DNA of 64,000 bases, taken from contig JAGOJU010000003.1 in NCBI GenBank assembly GCA_017994935.1, positions 62,001 to 126,000 of the forward strand. Reading direction: 5' to 3'. The DNA comes from Opitutaceae bacterium (GTDB lineage Bacteria; Verrucomicrobiota; Verrucomicrobiia; Opitutales; Opitutaceae). Both the position numbers and the translations under genes were made by a program. This document shows positions 19,923-27,742 of this stretch, piece by piece. Position 1 is the stretch's first letter. Every line of letters begins with the position of its first letter. The notes beneath the pieces were generated by a model that was not told where the DNA came from, made no database searches, and was given only the letters and a program-made list of their open reading frames with translations.

Positions 19923-20450
19923 ATGGCTGGCAAGTTCGACGCACCTCCTCCCCTTCCTCACGAAGTTCTCAACCGGGTTCTCCGAATCGCGCAAACGGAT
20001 GGCCGGCTTCTCCTGTTCATCGCAGGCGGCTTCGCTCTCATTTCCGCCTTTGCGAGCGATGGAGTCGGCGCAATCGTGGGTTGCTGCGCAGCCGGCGCAG
20101 GTGCTTGGGAGCTTCATGGTGCCGGACGCTTGCGTTCGGGGATAGTTGAAGGCGCGGTGGACCTTATCAACAGTCAATTGCTTCTGTTGTGCGTGATGCT
20201 TGGTTACGTCGGCTTTCAGCTCACCCATTTCGAGCCGGAAACGATCCTTTCAGCTGTGACACCCGCCCTGAAGGAACGGTTCAGCGACATGGGCATCACC
20301 TCCGATCAGTACCTGTCCATCCTGAAGCAGTCCTATTTCGTCGGCTACATCCTGGTGGGTCTGGTTTCCCTCGTCTATCAAGGGAGCCTGGCACTTTTCT
20401 ACCGCCGGTCGCGCAGTGCCATTGCCCGTGCGCTCGAGGATGCGGAGTGA
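19923..20450 (+). CDS. Small multi-pass membrane protein, unknown function
   Basis: This 175-residue hydrophobic protein has about four predicted transmembrane segments (residues about 28-45, 46-62, 84-103 and 137-162) and a charged C-terminal tail (RRSRSAIARALEDAE). I do not recognise a family. The ATG at 19923 is divergent from hrpA and only 32 bp away from its likely start, so the two share a very short promoter region. The sulfite-oxidase-like gene follows 126 bp downstream, but no functional link is apparent. Confidence 0.7.
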   Translation: MAGKFDAPPPLPHEVLNRVLRIAQTDGRLLLFIAGGFALISAFASDGVGAIVGCCAAGAGAWELHGAGRLRSGIVEGAVDLINSQLLLLCVMLGYVGFQLTHFEPETILSAVTPALKERFSDMGITSDQYLSILKQSYFVGYILVGLVSLVYQGSLALFYRRSRSAIARALEDAE

Positions 20451-20576
20451 GGCGGCAGCGGTGCTTCAAATTGCCCTGTCGCTCCGACAGTTTTCAAGTT
20501 GTCGCTGGCTGTAGCGTGTCCGTCCGCTGCGACGCCGCACGCTTGCGCCGGACCCGATCCCAGGCAGGATTCCGGA

Positions 20577-21218
20577 ATGTCCAGGGATCGCTACCTCCTC
20601 GCCAAACAGCAATGGGCGGAAAAACAGACGGCCCGCGGTTTCCGTCCGAGGAGTGAACCCGCTGGAGGACGGCTTCCGCCGGGGCAGAGGCTGACCGAGG
20701 GTTTCCCGGTTCTCGATCTTGGCGTGCAACCAGAAATTCCCTTGGACGAGTGGCGGCTGACGATCGACGGTCTGGTCGACAAGCCAGTCAGCCTTACATG
20801 GGAGGAGTTCACGGCGCTGCCCCAGGTTGCGGATACGAGCGATTTTCACTGCGTGACAACCTGGAGCAAATACGACTGCCGCTGGACGGGCATCGCTTTC
20901 ACCACCCTTTACGATCTTGTCCGACCGAGGCCAGAGGCACGTTTCGTGTACTTCACCAGCTATGACGGATATTCGACCAATGTCGCACTGGAGCACTGCC
21001 TCTCCGACGATGTGCTGATTGCGACCACGTTTGAGGAACACCCGCTGACCCGGGAACATGGGGGACCCGCGCGGGTGATCATCCCAAAACTCTACGCATG
21101 GAAGGGCGCAAAATTCGTCAAGGGCATCTCCTTCCTGGCTGAGGACAAACTGGGATTCTGGGAGGTGCGCGGCTACTCCAACACCGCAGATCCCTGGAAG
21201 GAAGAACGCTACGCCTGA
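20577..21218 (+). CDS. Molybdopterin-dependent sulfite-oxidase-like oxidoreductase
   Basis: From the ATG at 20577, preceded by AGGA at good spacing, the protein has 213 residues. It consists of the oxidoreductase molybdopterin-binding domain alone (COG2041 type). FHCVTTWSKYD carries Cys92, expected to bind the molybdenum, followed by the WTGIAF and YFTSYDGYSTN blocks and the GPARVIIPKLYAWKGAKFV stretch. There is no heme domain, no dimerisation domain and no Tat signal, so it is probably a cytosolic enzyme of unknown substrate. The convergent neighbour is mobA, which finishes molybdenum cofactors, although mobA is needed for MGD cofactors rather than the plain MPT used by this family. Confidence 0.87.
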   Translation: MSRDRYLLAKQQWAEKQTARGFRPRSEPAGGRLPPGQRLTEGFPVLDLGVQPEIPLDEWRLTIDGLVDKPVSLTWEEFTALPQVADTSDFHCVTTWSKYDCRWTGIAFTTLYDLVRPRPEARFVYFTSYDGYSTNVALEHCLSDDVLIATTFEEHPLTREHGGPARVIIPKLYAWKGAKFVKGISFLAEDKLGFWEVRGYSNTADPWKEERYA

Positions 21219-21241
21219 CCGAAGGCGAAAGGGTCCGGCAC

Positions 21242-21850
21242 TCAGCGTGTCACATCTTCGGGTCGATTCACATTGTGAAGCCAGGATTTCTCCGTTTCAC
21301 GGAGCAAGCGCACCGCAAGCACTCCCTCCTGTCGTGCCTGCGTGAACAGGCGCTGAAGGGACCGTTCACCCCGGATCAGTGCCGAAAGCCATTCGGATTT
21401 CCATGCAGTCGGAATCACCGATGCAAGGGGTTCAAACGCACCGTCCTCCCGGCATCCACACGCACCCGTCGACGTCCGGCAAAGTGCGACAAGCGAGGTC
21501 AGCCACTCCAGAGGCAGGCGAGGAAGATCGACGGCGAGGACGATGAGATGAGTCGCTTCGCTTCGCTCCAGAGCAGCCACAATTCCCGCCAGCGGGCCGG
21601 CCCCTTGGATCCGGTCATCGACGCAGTGCGAGTATCCCGCAGCCCATTCCTGGTCCGTCCTGACCGACAGAAAAATCGTGCGGGCGCCGGCCTCCTCGAG
21701 GAGGCTCCTCTGCCGGCGCCAAAGCAGACGTCCGTCAGGAAACGAAAGGCACGCCTTGTCTCTTCCCATCCGGCTCGATCGTCCGGCAGCGAGCAGGACC
21801 GCGTCCAAAGTCAGTCGCTCTGCCGCTTGCACTTTCGATTTCTCATCCAC
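21242..21850 (-). CDS. mobA: Molybdenum cofactor guanylyltransferase MobA
   Basis: The nucleotidyltransferase signature LLAAGRSSRMGRDKA is followed by GPLAGIVAAL and LAVDLPRLP, matching MobA, which links GMP to molybdopterin to give MGD. A GTG at 21850 gives 202 residues, close to family length. The frame is open to an ATG at 21958, but the added 36 residues are low-complexity and basic and match nothing expected. The gene converges on the molybdopterin oxidoreductase with 23 bp between the stops. The function is secure; the start is not. Confidence 0.85.
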   Translation of the reverse strand: MDEKSKVQAAERLTLDAVLLAAGRSSRMGRDKACLSFPDGRLLWRRQRSLLEEAGARTIFLSVRTDQEWAAGYSHCVDDRIQGAGPLAGIVAALERSEATHLIVLAVDLPRLPLEWLTSLVALCRTSTGACGCREDGAFEPLASVIPTAWKSEWLSALIRGERSLQRLFTQARQEGVLAVRLLRETEKSWLHNVNRPEDVTR

Positions 21851-22080
21851 CTTCAGGAACAATCTGGAAGGCACATTTGCCCGCGCCTTGGTTTTCGCCC
21901 CCGAATGCGCAAAACACCCGTTGAAAAGACTGCGATCGGTCCGGCGACAAGCATCCACATGCAGGAATCAGAATCCATTTTCACGAATGAGTCGAGCGCT
22001 GGGGCCTTTCCTCGAAGCGCCACCGTCGTGATCGGATCCGCAGGAGTTGCGCGGCTGCTGATCGCATGTAGATTGCCCGG

Positions 22081-22365
22081 ATGAATGTCCACCACGACGC
22101 CGCTCGACACAGGTTCATGGTATCTCATCCCGAAGGAGAGGCCCACCTCGACTATGTTCATGGTCCGGATGGGCGCGTCGATTTTGTGCACACGTTTGTT
22201 CCCGTCGCGCTGCGCGGCCGTGGCATGGCGGAGGCTCTCGTGACCGCCGCCCTCGAGTGGGCCCAGGTACAATCCATCGAGGTGTCGGCATCGTGCAGCT
22301 ATGTTGCCCGGTACCTTGAGCGCCACCCTCAACGCGGAAAACGTATACCCGCGGAGGGAAGCTGA
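22081..22365 (+). CDS. Small GNAT-like N-acetyltransferase (YjdJ type)
   Basis: This 94-residue single-domain protein has FVHTFVPVALRGRGMAEALV, the acetyl-CoA pyrophosphate-binding loop of GNAT proteins, and EVSASCSYVARYLERHP, typical of the small YjdJ/GTPP-type acetyltransferases (COG2388). These are cytoplasmic and their substrates are generally unknown. The gene ends 75 bp before the J-domain protein on the same strand and could be cotranscribed with it. Confidence 0.85.
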   Translation: MNVHHDAARHRFMVSHPEGEAHLDYVHGPDGRVDFVHTFVPVALRGRGMAEALVTAALEWAQVQSIEVSASCSYVARYLERHPQRGKRIPAEGS

Positions 22366-22440
22366 CGGCATTGAAGAAGCCCTTCGATCGCTGTCGCTCT
22401 GCGCTCGACCTGGACCCCGGGACTTTCTTCCCTTTCACCT

Positions 22441-23409
22441 GTGGACTTCAAAGACTATTACGCGACGCTCGGCGTCCCGCGCAACGCCTCCGCCGAGGAT
22501 CTGAAAAAGGCCTTTCGTCAACTTGCCAGGAAGTACCACCCTGACGTGGCAAAGGACAAGCGGGGGGCCGAGGAGAAATTCAAGGAGATCAACGAGGCCT
22601 ACGAGGTGCTCAGCGATCCCGAAAAGCGCGGCCGCTATGACACCCTCGGCGCAAACTGGCAGGATGGCTCTGCACCGCCCAGGCGAGGCACGCGCCGCCA
22701 GACCGCCCAGGCCGGGGCGGAACAGGCCTATGAGTTCAACTTTGGAGGAAGCACGGGCTTCAGCGACTTCTTCGAACAGTTCTTCGGTCAGCGGAGCCGT
22801 GGCAGAAAGATGCCCACGATGGACGAGGACGATGCGATGCGGGGCGGATCACGCGGTTCGATGCGCGGCCGCGACATCGAGGGCGACATCCTGGTCACCC
22901 TGCGCGAGGTGCTCAATGGCGCCGAACGTACGATCAGCCTGCAGCGAAGCGATCCGCACACGGGCGAGGTTGAAACGCAAACGCTGAAGGTCCGGATTCC
23001 CGCCGGTGTGCGCGAAGGACAGATCATCCGCGCGCGTGGGAAGGGAAGCCCTGGGATTGGACGCGGCGAGCCGGGTGATCTCCTCCTGCACGTGCGCCTT
23101 GCCGCCGACCCCGATTTCCGCGTCGAAGGTTCCGATCTTCACTACGAGTTGCCCGTCGCCTCCTGGAACGCAGTGCTAGGCTGCACGGAGAGGATTCCGA
23201 CCCTCAGCGGCCGCATTGCACTCAAGATCCCTCCAGGCACCGCCAACGGGCACTCGCTCCGCGTGAAAGGGCATGGACTGCCGAGCACCGGCAGTTCGAA
23301 CCGCGGGGATCTGTATGTGACGGTGTCGATCTCCGTGCCGGACAAAGTGACTCCCGAGGAGCGCGCGCTCTGGGAAAAGCTGCGCGCTCACTCGGGCGCA
23401 CGGTTCTGA
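22441..23409 (+). CDS. cbpA: CbpA-type J-domain co-chaperone
   Basis: This 322-residue protein starts at a GTG. An N-terminal J domain (residues 3-68) with the essential HPD in KYHPDV is followed by a Gly/Arg-rich linker containing [16 protein letters not shown], then two beta-barrel C-terminal substrate-binding domains ([42 protein letters not shown]). There is no CxxCxGxG zinc finger, which separates it from DnaJ and fits CbpA. It stimulates DnaK ATPase and delivers unfolded clients. No dnaK or grpE is in the window, so its expression context is not evident. Confidence 0.9.
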   Translation: MDFKDYYATLGVPRNASAEDLKKAFRQLARKYHPDVAKDKRGAEEKFKEINEAYEVLSDPEKRGRYDTLGANWQDGSAPPRRGTRRQTAQAGAEQAYEFNFGGSTGFSDFFEQFFGQRSRGRKMPTMDEDDAMRGGSRGSMRGRDIEGDILVTLREVLNGAERTISLQRSDPHTGEVETQTLKVRIPAGVREGQIIRARGKGSPGIGRGEPGDLLLHVRLAADPDFRVEGSDLHYELPVASWNAVLGCTERIPTLSGRIALKIPPGTANGHSLRVKGHGLPSTGSSNRGDLYVTVSISVPDKVTPEERALWEKLRAHSGARF

Positions 23410-23456
23410 CCCACCCGCTCCGACCTCACAGGGTGGCCGGATAGGACAAGCCGTTG

Positions 23457-24764
23457 TCAGGCGGCTTTCAACGAGCGTGACTTGTGATCGTAGACAATGC
23501 GCCGCCCGGTCTCGTAGGAACGCACGGCCATCAGTACCGCCACGGCGTGATGGTAACCGGCGTCAATGGATGCATGCGGAGTCTTGCCATCGCGCATGCA
23601 CTGGAGCCAGTTGAGGAAGTGATCGGGTTGGTCGATCGGCTTGACCTCGTTCTGGCCACGGATCCGTCCGTCGCGGCGCCCGCCCCCCTCCGCGCTGTAG
23701 GTCGGCGCATTCCAGTTGTCCATCTTGAGCACGCCCTTGTCGCCAAAAAACTTTCGCGTGTTTCCGTACCCATTGCCGAAATTGTTTGAACTCGTGAGCT
23801 GGAAGCCCTCGGGGTAGATCCAGCTTCCCTGCACACAATCCGGCACGGTGAAGTGGTTCTCATCCTTCCAGCTGAAGATTCCCCCGTTGCACATGCAGGA
23901 TTCCGGAATGCTGCACGCCGTGACATAATGGGCGAGATCCAGGAAGTGGGCGCCCCATTGGGGAATCGGTCCCTGACAGAATTCATAGTATCCGTACCAC
24001 GCTACGAATTGACGGGCATTGAAAGGCCGCTTTTCGCGATCGCCCAGGAATTCATTCCAGTCCAGGTCCTCCTTCCTGACCTCGGGTTCGCGGGAGAGAT
24101 AGGGATACCAATAGGGTTTCTCGCCGTTGCGGCACTCCTCAACGCGGGACAGCTTGCCGATCAGTCCGCTGGTAACCACCGCTCGCGCGCCGACGACGGA
24201 CGGAAGGCTGCGAAGCTGTGTGCCCACCTGCACGACGGTGCCCGCCTTCTTCACCGCATCATAGGCACGCACGAGTTTGTCCATCTCGGTTGCGAGCGGC
24301 TTCTCCGCATAGATGTGTTTGCCTGCCTTCGCTGCCGCTTCGAGGTGAGTCGTGTGGTGAAAATCGGGTGACGCGATCATCACGGCATCCAGATCCTTCA
24401 TCGCGAGAAGGTCGCGATAGGTCGTGAAGGTCTTCGCCTCACGACCGAACCATTCCTTCACGAGGTCGTTCGCGTTGTCGCGGGCCACCCGCCAGGGGTC
24501 ACAGAGGGCAACGATTTCAAAATTCGTTTCCTTCACGAACTTGTGGATGCCAGGCATGTGGGCTTTGCGGCCGCGCTCGCCGCATCCGATGATGCCAATA
24601 CGGATGCGGTCATTCGCTCCGACTGACCGCGTGCGTTCCGCTGCGGTCAGGCTTGCCAGGCTCCCTGAGAACGCGGCACCCGCGGCCATGGCTGCGGAAG
24701 ATTTGATAAAATTCCGGCGGGGAACCGGCGTTGCGGATGCAGATGGAGGGAGGGAGTTGTTCAT
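23457..24764 (-). CDS. Tat-exported Gfo/Idh/MocA family oxidoreductase
   Basis: From the ATG at 24764 the protein has 435 residues and begins with a Tat-type signal around PRRNFIKSSAAMAAGAAFSG. The Rossmann domain follows with IRIGIIGCGERGRKAHMPGI and the family EKP motif in HIYAEKPLATE. The C-terminal half is the alpha/beta substrate domain with WGAHFLDLAHY. These NAD(P)-dependent enzymes oxidise or reduce sugars and cyclitols; Tat-exported forms carry a preloaded cofactor and are abundant in Bacteroidota and the PVC group. An upstream start at 24887 is open but would disrupt the Tat signal. Substrate unknown. Confidence 0.9.
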   Translation of the reverse strand: MNNSLPPSASATPVPRRNFIKSSAAMAAGAAFSGSLASLTAAERTRSVGANDRIRIGIIGCGERGRKAHMPGIHKFVKETNFEIVALCDPWRVARDNANDLVKEWFGREAKTFTTYRDLLAMKDLDAVMIASPDFHHTTHLEAAAKAGKHIYAEKPLATEMDKLVRAYDAVKKAGTVVQVGTQLRSLPSVVGARAVVTSGLIGKLSRVEECRNGEKPYWYPYLSREPEVRKEDLDWNEFLGDREKRPFNARQFVAWYGYYEFCQGPIPQWGAHFLDLAHYVTACSIPESCMCNGGIFSWKDENHFTVPDCVQGSWIYPEGFQLTSSNNFGNGYGNTRKFFGDKGVLKMDNWNAPTYSAEGGGRRDGRIRGQNEVKPIDQPDHFLNWLQCMRDGKTPHASIDAGYHHAVAVLMAVRSYETGRRIVYDHKSRSLKAA

Positions 24765-25085
24765 GGGTAGAAATGCGAACGCGAGATTGAACCAATAGGC
24801 CTCATGGCCAGTAAATACAAAGTGAAAAAACCGGAGCCAAGAAAATGGAAATCGTCGGAAAATCGCCTGATTCCACATGTTGCTCACAAACCTCCCGCAG
24901 CCCCAAGGCGACTCGCAGGTCTGGAACCATCTGCAACCTCGGACGTTGGCAAGCTATGCCAGAAACATGCCCAGGGTGTTCACACACCCTTCACAAAACA
25001 GGCGCACGAACTACGCAGATCTGCGACTGGAGATGGGGGGAAACCCGGATGGAACCTCCACGTAGTTTCACGTATCTTCTCACCC
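24765..25085. other. Intergenic region without an identified gene
   Basis: 321 bp lie between divergent genes. An open frame runs through into the downstream gene from 24804, but its translation before 25086 is low-complexity and proline/lysine-rich. No RNA gene, repeat or clear promoter was recognised. Confidence 0.5.
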
Positions 25086-25463
25086 ATGAAGATCCGTTCC
25101 CGAGAAGATATCATCCAGGCATTGCCCGCAGAAGTGGAAGTTGCCACAGACAGCAATATCGCGCGTAGCGAGATGGTAGTGTTCACCCTGCCCGCTCCCT
25201 CCGAGCGCCTCTTCCTCGATATTTCGCTTCCCCAGTGGCTTTCGATCGACCGCTCCGCCCCTGCCGTGGAAGCAGTGGTTGGCCAGCTCTTTGATGTACT
25301 CAAGAAACTCGGTGTTCAGATCAACGATCTGCGCGAATGGCTCTACAACCAGTCGATGAACGCGATTGACCGCTGCATCAGCGGCGACACCTTTGGCAAC
25401 GTCATTGTCGCCTCCTCTCGAGGTGACAACGGAGCTGTAAGCTTCCACTGCAAATTTCTGTAA
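25086..25463 (+). CDS. Conserved-looking protein of unknown function (125 aa)
   Basis: I do not recognise a family. The ATG at 25086 gives 125 residues with no signal peptide or membrane segment. The sequence alternates strands and helices, with LFLDISLPQWLSIDRSAPAV followed by an amphipathic helix LFDVLKKLGVQINDLREWL and a C-terminal strand VSFHCKFL. Reasonable codon usage, a monocistronic arrangement and a strong terminator 23 bp after the stop argue that it is a real, well-expressed gene. Confidence 0.65.
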   Translation: MKIRSREDIIQALPAEVEVATDSNIARSEMVVFTLPAPSERLFLDISLPQWLSIDRSAPAVEAVVGQLFDVLKKLGVQINDLREWLYNQSMNAIDRCISGDTFGNVIVASSRGDNGAVSFHCKFL

Positions 25464-25486
25464 GGTAGTGCTGTCGCAATTACATC

Positions 25487-25520
25487 GGGCCGCCGTTCCC
25501 AGTGGGATGGCGGCCCTTTT
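25487..25520 (+). terminator. Rho-independent terminator after the 125-aa gene
   Basis: The stem GGGCCGCC (25487-25494) with GGCGGCCC (25509-25516) is extended by an inner TCCC-AGT-GGGA hairpin with one bulged G, and is followed by four T residues. Confidence 0.9.
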
Positions 25521-25646
25521 GCGGTTGCGCCACGCGATCAATCTCCCGTGCGTGCAGCGTCAAATTCCTTACTTACGACTCGCCCTTAGCATCATGACGT
25601 TCGAAAGTTCGGAATCATTCATGTGCAACTGTTGCATTGACTCTCC

Positions 25647-26669
25647 ATGGCTACCATTCCCTCGAAACCTCGAATCCTCACCACAACCGTCGGTTCGTAC
25701 CCGGTCCCGGACTGGCTTGCAGCGCTCCCAAGCGAGCAGGCAGTCATCGACGCCACACGCGTCGTCTTCGACATCCAGCGGCAGGCGGGCATCGACCTCC
25801 CCACCGACGGCGAACTGTACCGGTTCGACATCAACCACCCGGACACGAATGGAATGATCGAATACTTCATCCGCCCGATGGCCGGCATCTCGTCGGTCGT
25901 GGGCCGTTCGGTGACGGATGAGTTTTCGCGCCACCACCCCATGGGGTTCCGGCGCAAGCCGGCCGGTGTCGCTGTGGGGCCGCTGGGTGAAGGTTCCCTC
26001 AATCTTCTGGCCGACTGCCAGCGCGCCGCCGCGGTTGCGGGAGGCGCCTTCAAGTTCACGGTCACGAGTCCTTACATGCTGGCCCGCACGCTGCTCGATC
26101 ACCATTACGGCAGCTTCGAGGCTCTCACGATGGCCCTCGGTGAGGTGCTTGCGGCACAAATGCCCGGACTGCCTGCCGCCTGCATCCAGGTCGACGAGGC
26201 CAATATACCCGGAAATCCAGCCGACGCTCCGCTTGCTGCCAAATCGATGAACCTCGTGCTCGACGCCATCGACAAGGGCACCGAACGCGCCGTGCATTTC
26301 TGCTTCGGCAACTACGGCGGACAGACAATCCAGAAGGGCAACTGGAAGAAGCTCGTCGCTTTCCTGAACGCCCTTCATACGGACCACCTGGTGCTTGAAC
26401 TGGCCCACCGTCCGTCAAGCGACCTCGATGCACTGAAACACATTGACAGGAAAATCGCGCTTGGCGTCGGAGTGATCGATATCAAAGTCAATCACATCGA
26501 AACTCCCGACGAGGTCGCGGCACGCATCGCAGCCGTCGAAAAGAAGGTCGGCACCGGCCGCGTACGCTGGGTCCACCCGGACTGCGGTTTCTGGATGCTC
26601 AAACGCTCCATCGCCGACCGCAAGATCGAGGCCCTTGTCAGGGGACGCGACCTCTATCTCGGACGCTAG
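25647..26669 (+). CDS. Core MetE-type methionine synthase (cobalamin-independent family, C-terminal domain only)
   Basis: This 340-residue protein corresponds to the catalytic TIM barrel of MetE without the N-terminal domain of the 750-aa enzyme. The zinc site is complete: His217 and Cys219 (AVHFCFG), Glu251 (LVLELAHRP) and Cys313 (HPDCGF). QVDEAN (182-187) is the conserved substrate region. Short core MetE proteins methylate homocysteine but usually take the methyl group from a corrinoid protein rather than from folate, so the donor here is uncertain. An ATG start is used. Repeat elements begin 37 bp after the stop. Confidence 0.85.
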   Translation: MATIPSKPRILTTTVGSYPVPDWLAALPSEQAVIDATRVVFDIQRQAGIDLPTDGELYRFDINHPDTNGMIEYFIRPMAGISSVVGRSVTDEFSRHHPMGFRRKPAGVAVGPLGEGSLNLLADCQRAAAVAGGAFKFTVTSPYMLARTLLDHHYGSFEALTMALGEVLAAQMPGLPAACIQVDEANIPGNPADAPLAAKSMNLVLDAIDKGTERAVHFCFGNYGGQTIQKGNWKKLVAFLNALHTDHLVLELAHRPSSDLDALKHIDRKIALGVGVIDIKVNHIETPDEVAARIAAVEKKVGTGRVRWVHPDCGFWMLKRSIADRKIEALVRGRDLYLGR

Positions 26670-26705
26670 CCACAACCGCAGTTATCGACGATCGCCAAAT
26701 CCACT

Positions 26706-26745
26706 GGGAGGGGCACGCTCCGTCGTGCCCGGTTCGATTCGAGAT
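26706..26745 (+). repeat. REP-like unit, copy 1
   Basis: The hairpin GGGCACG (26711-26717), loop CTCCGT and CGTGCCC (26724-26730) is followed by a TCGATTCGAGATG tail shared with copy 2. Confidence 0.88.
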
Positions 26746-26792
26746 GTAGTCAGCATTCCGCTGGTACGATCCGGACTGCAACAATTCAACCC

Positions 26793-26833
26793 GGGAGGGG
26801 CACGCTCCGTCGTGCCCGAATCGATTCGAGATG
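26793..26833 (+). repeat. REP-like unit, copy 2
   Basis: The core is identical to copy 1, with two or three differences just after it (CCCGAATCG versus CCCGGTTCG). It starts 87 bp downstream of copy 1. Confidence 0.88.
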
Positions 26834-26925
26834 CTGCCAGGAGCTGATGCGTTGTCATTGTCGCAATGGAACACCATCCCGATCAAATGGCGAAATGGCC
26901 GACGTTGGGATGCGCTGGGCGATCC

Positions 26926-26951
26926 CGGGCACGACGGAGCGTGCCCCTCCC
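26926..26951 (-). repeat. REP-like unit, inverted copy 3
   Basis: This is the exact reverse complement of the 26-bp core. It could pair with copy 1 or copy 2 to form a long stem-loop in the intergenic transcript. Confidence 0.88.
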
Positions 26952-27033
26952 GTGGGCCAGAGGCTCGGACTCAATTCATCCCTCAAAGCCTCCCCAGTTG
27001 CCAACGTCGCGGGCTCCGCCAACCTATGCGGAC

Positions 27034-27687
27034 GTGCACAACAACTGCCGACAAGTGACACTGGAAGACTGGGGTCGAACCCACTACGACGACGCGCTTG
27101 CACGGCAGTTGGCGATGCTCGAGCAGCGACTTGACGGTGCACGCGGAGACACCCTCGTGTTTACGGAGCATGAACCCGTCTTTACACTCGGACTGCACCC
27201 GGGTGCCGATGCCCACTTGCTGTGGAACGAACATCAGCTGCAGGCTGCCGGGATTGCGGTCAAACAGAGCAATCGTGGTGGCGACATCACCTATCACGGC
27301 CCGGGACAATTGGTCGCCTATCCCATCGTTTCGCTCGAACCCCAAAGGGACCTCCACGCCTATCTGCGTCTCCTTGAGGACGTGCTGATCGACACGGTCG
27401 CATCCTTCGGTCTGACGGGAGTCCGTCGCCATGGAAAAACCGGCATCTGGATCGGAAACCGCAAGATCGCCGCCATCGGCGTGGCCGCGCGACGCTGGAT
27501 CGCCTACCACGGCATCGCGCTCAATGTCTCGCCCGACCTTGCACACTTCGCTGGCATCATCCCCTGCGGCATCGACGCAACCGAGGGATCCGTCACCTCC
27601 CTCGCACTCGAAGGCGTCACCAAAGCCACGCTCGAGTCCGCCAAGACCGCCTTTGCGGCGGCCTTCATCCGCCGTTGGACGGCGTGA
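27034..27687 (+). CDS. lipB: Octanoyl-[acyl-carrier-protein]:protein N-octanoyltransferase LipB
   Basis: This protein of about 217 residues transfers octanoate from ACP to lipoyl domains, the first step of lipoate synthesis. Conserved blocks are DTLVFTEHEPVFTLG, the RGGDITYHGPGQLVAYPI signature, and KIAAIGVAARRWIAYHGIALNV. The catalytic Cys is in IIPCGI, with the Lys of RKIAAIG as partner. The start is not fixed: GTG at 27034 gives a typical N-terminus, and GTG at 27055 is an alternative; the longer frame from 26866 runs through repeat DNA and is rejected. lipA, which adds the sulfurs, lies 3.6 kb downstream beyond two opposite-strand genes. Confidence 0.9.
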   Translation: MHNNCRQVTLEDWGRTHYDDALARQLAMLEQRLDGARGDTLVFTEHEPVFTLGLHPGADAHLLWNEHQLQAAGIAVKQSNRGGDITYHGPGQLVAYPIVSLEPQRDLHAYLRLLEDVLIDTVASFGLTGVRRHGKTGIWIGNRKIAAIGVAARRWIAYHGIALNVSPDLAHFAGIIPCGIDATEGSVTSLALEGVTKATLESAKTAFAAAFIRRWTA

Positions 27688-27742
27688 TCGCCCCACTTCC
27701 AGCCGCCCGGTCCGGCACTCGCGGACGGCGAGACAACGAATT

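Larger units (their letters stand above)
26670..27033. repeat. REP-like repeat cluster between the MetE gene and lipB
   Basis: This gene-free stretch contains three copies of a 26-bp GGGAGGGGCACG...GTGCCCG unit. Two are direct, at 26706-26731 and 26793-26818, and one is inverted, at 26926-26951. Copies 1 and 2 share a further block ending TCGATTCGAGATG, to 26745 and 26833. Each unit folds into a 7-bp hairpin, GGGCACG/CGTGCCC, with loop CTCCGT. Small frames translating the repeat as GGARSVVP are not genes. Confidence 0.88.

Noticed and set aside
26706..26833. Possible CRISPR array
   Set aside because: Only two direct copies exist, the third is inverted, and there is no cas gene or regular spacer set.
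26635..26847. Small frame with a repeated GGARSVVP peptide
   Set aside because: It is a translation of the REP-like DNA repeats, not a gene.
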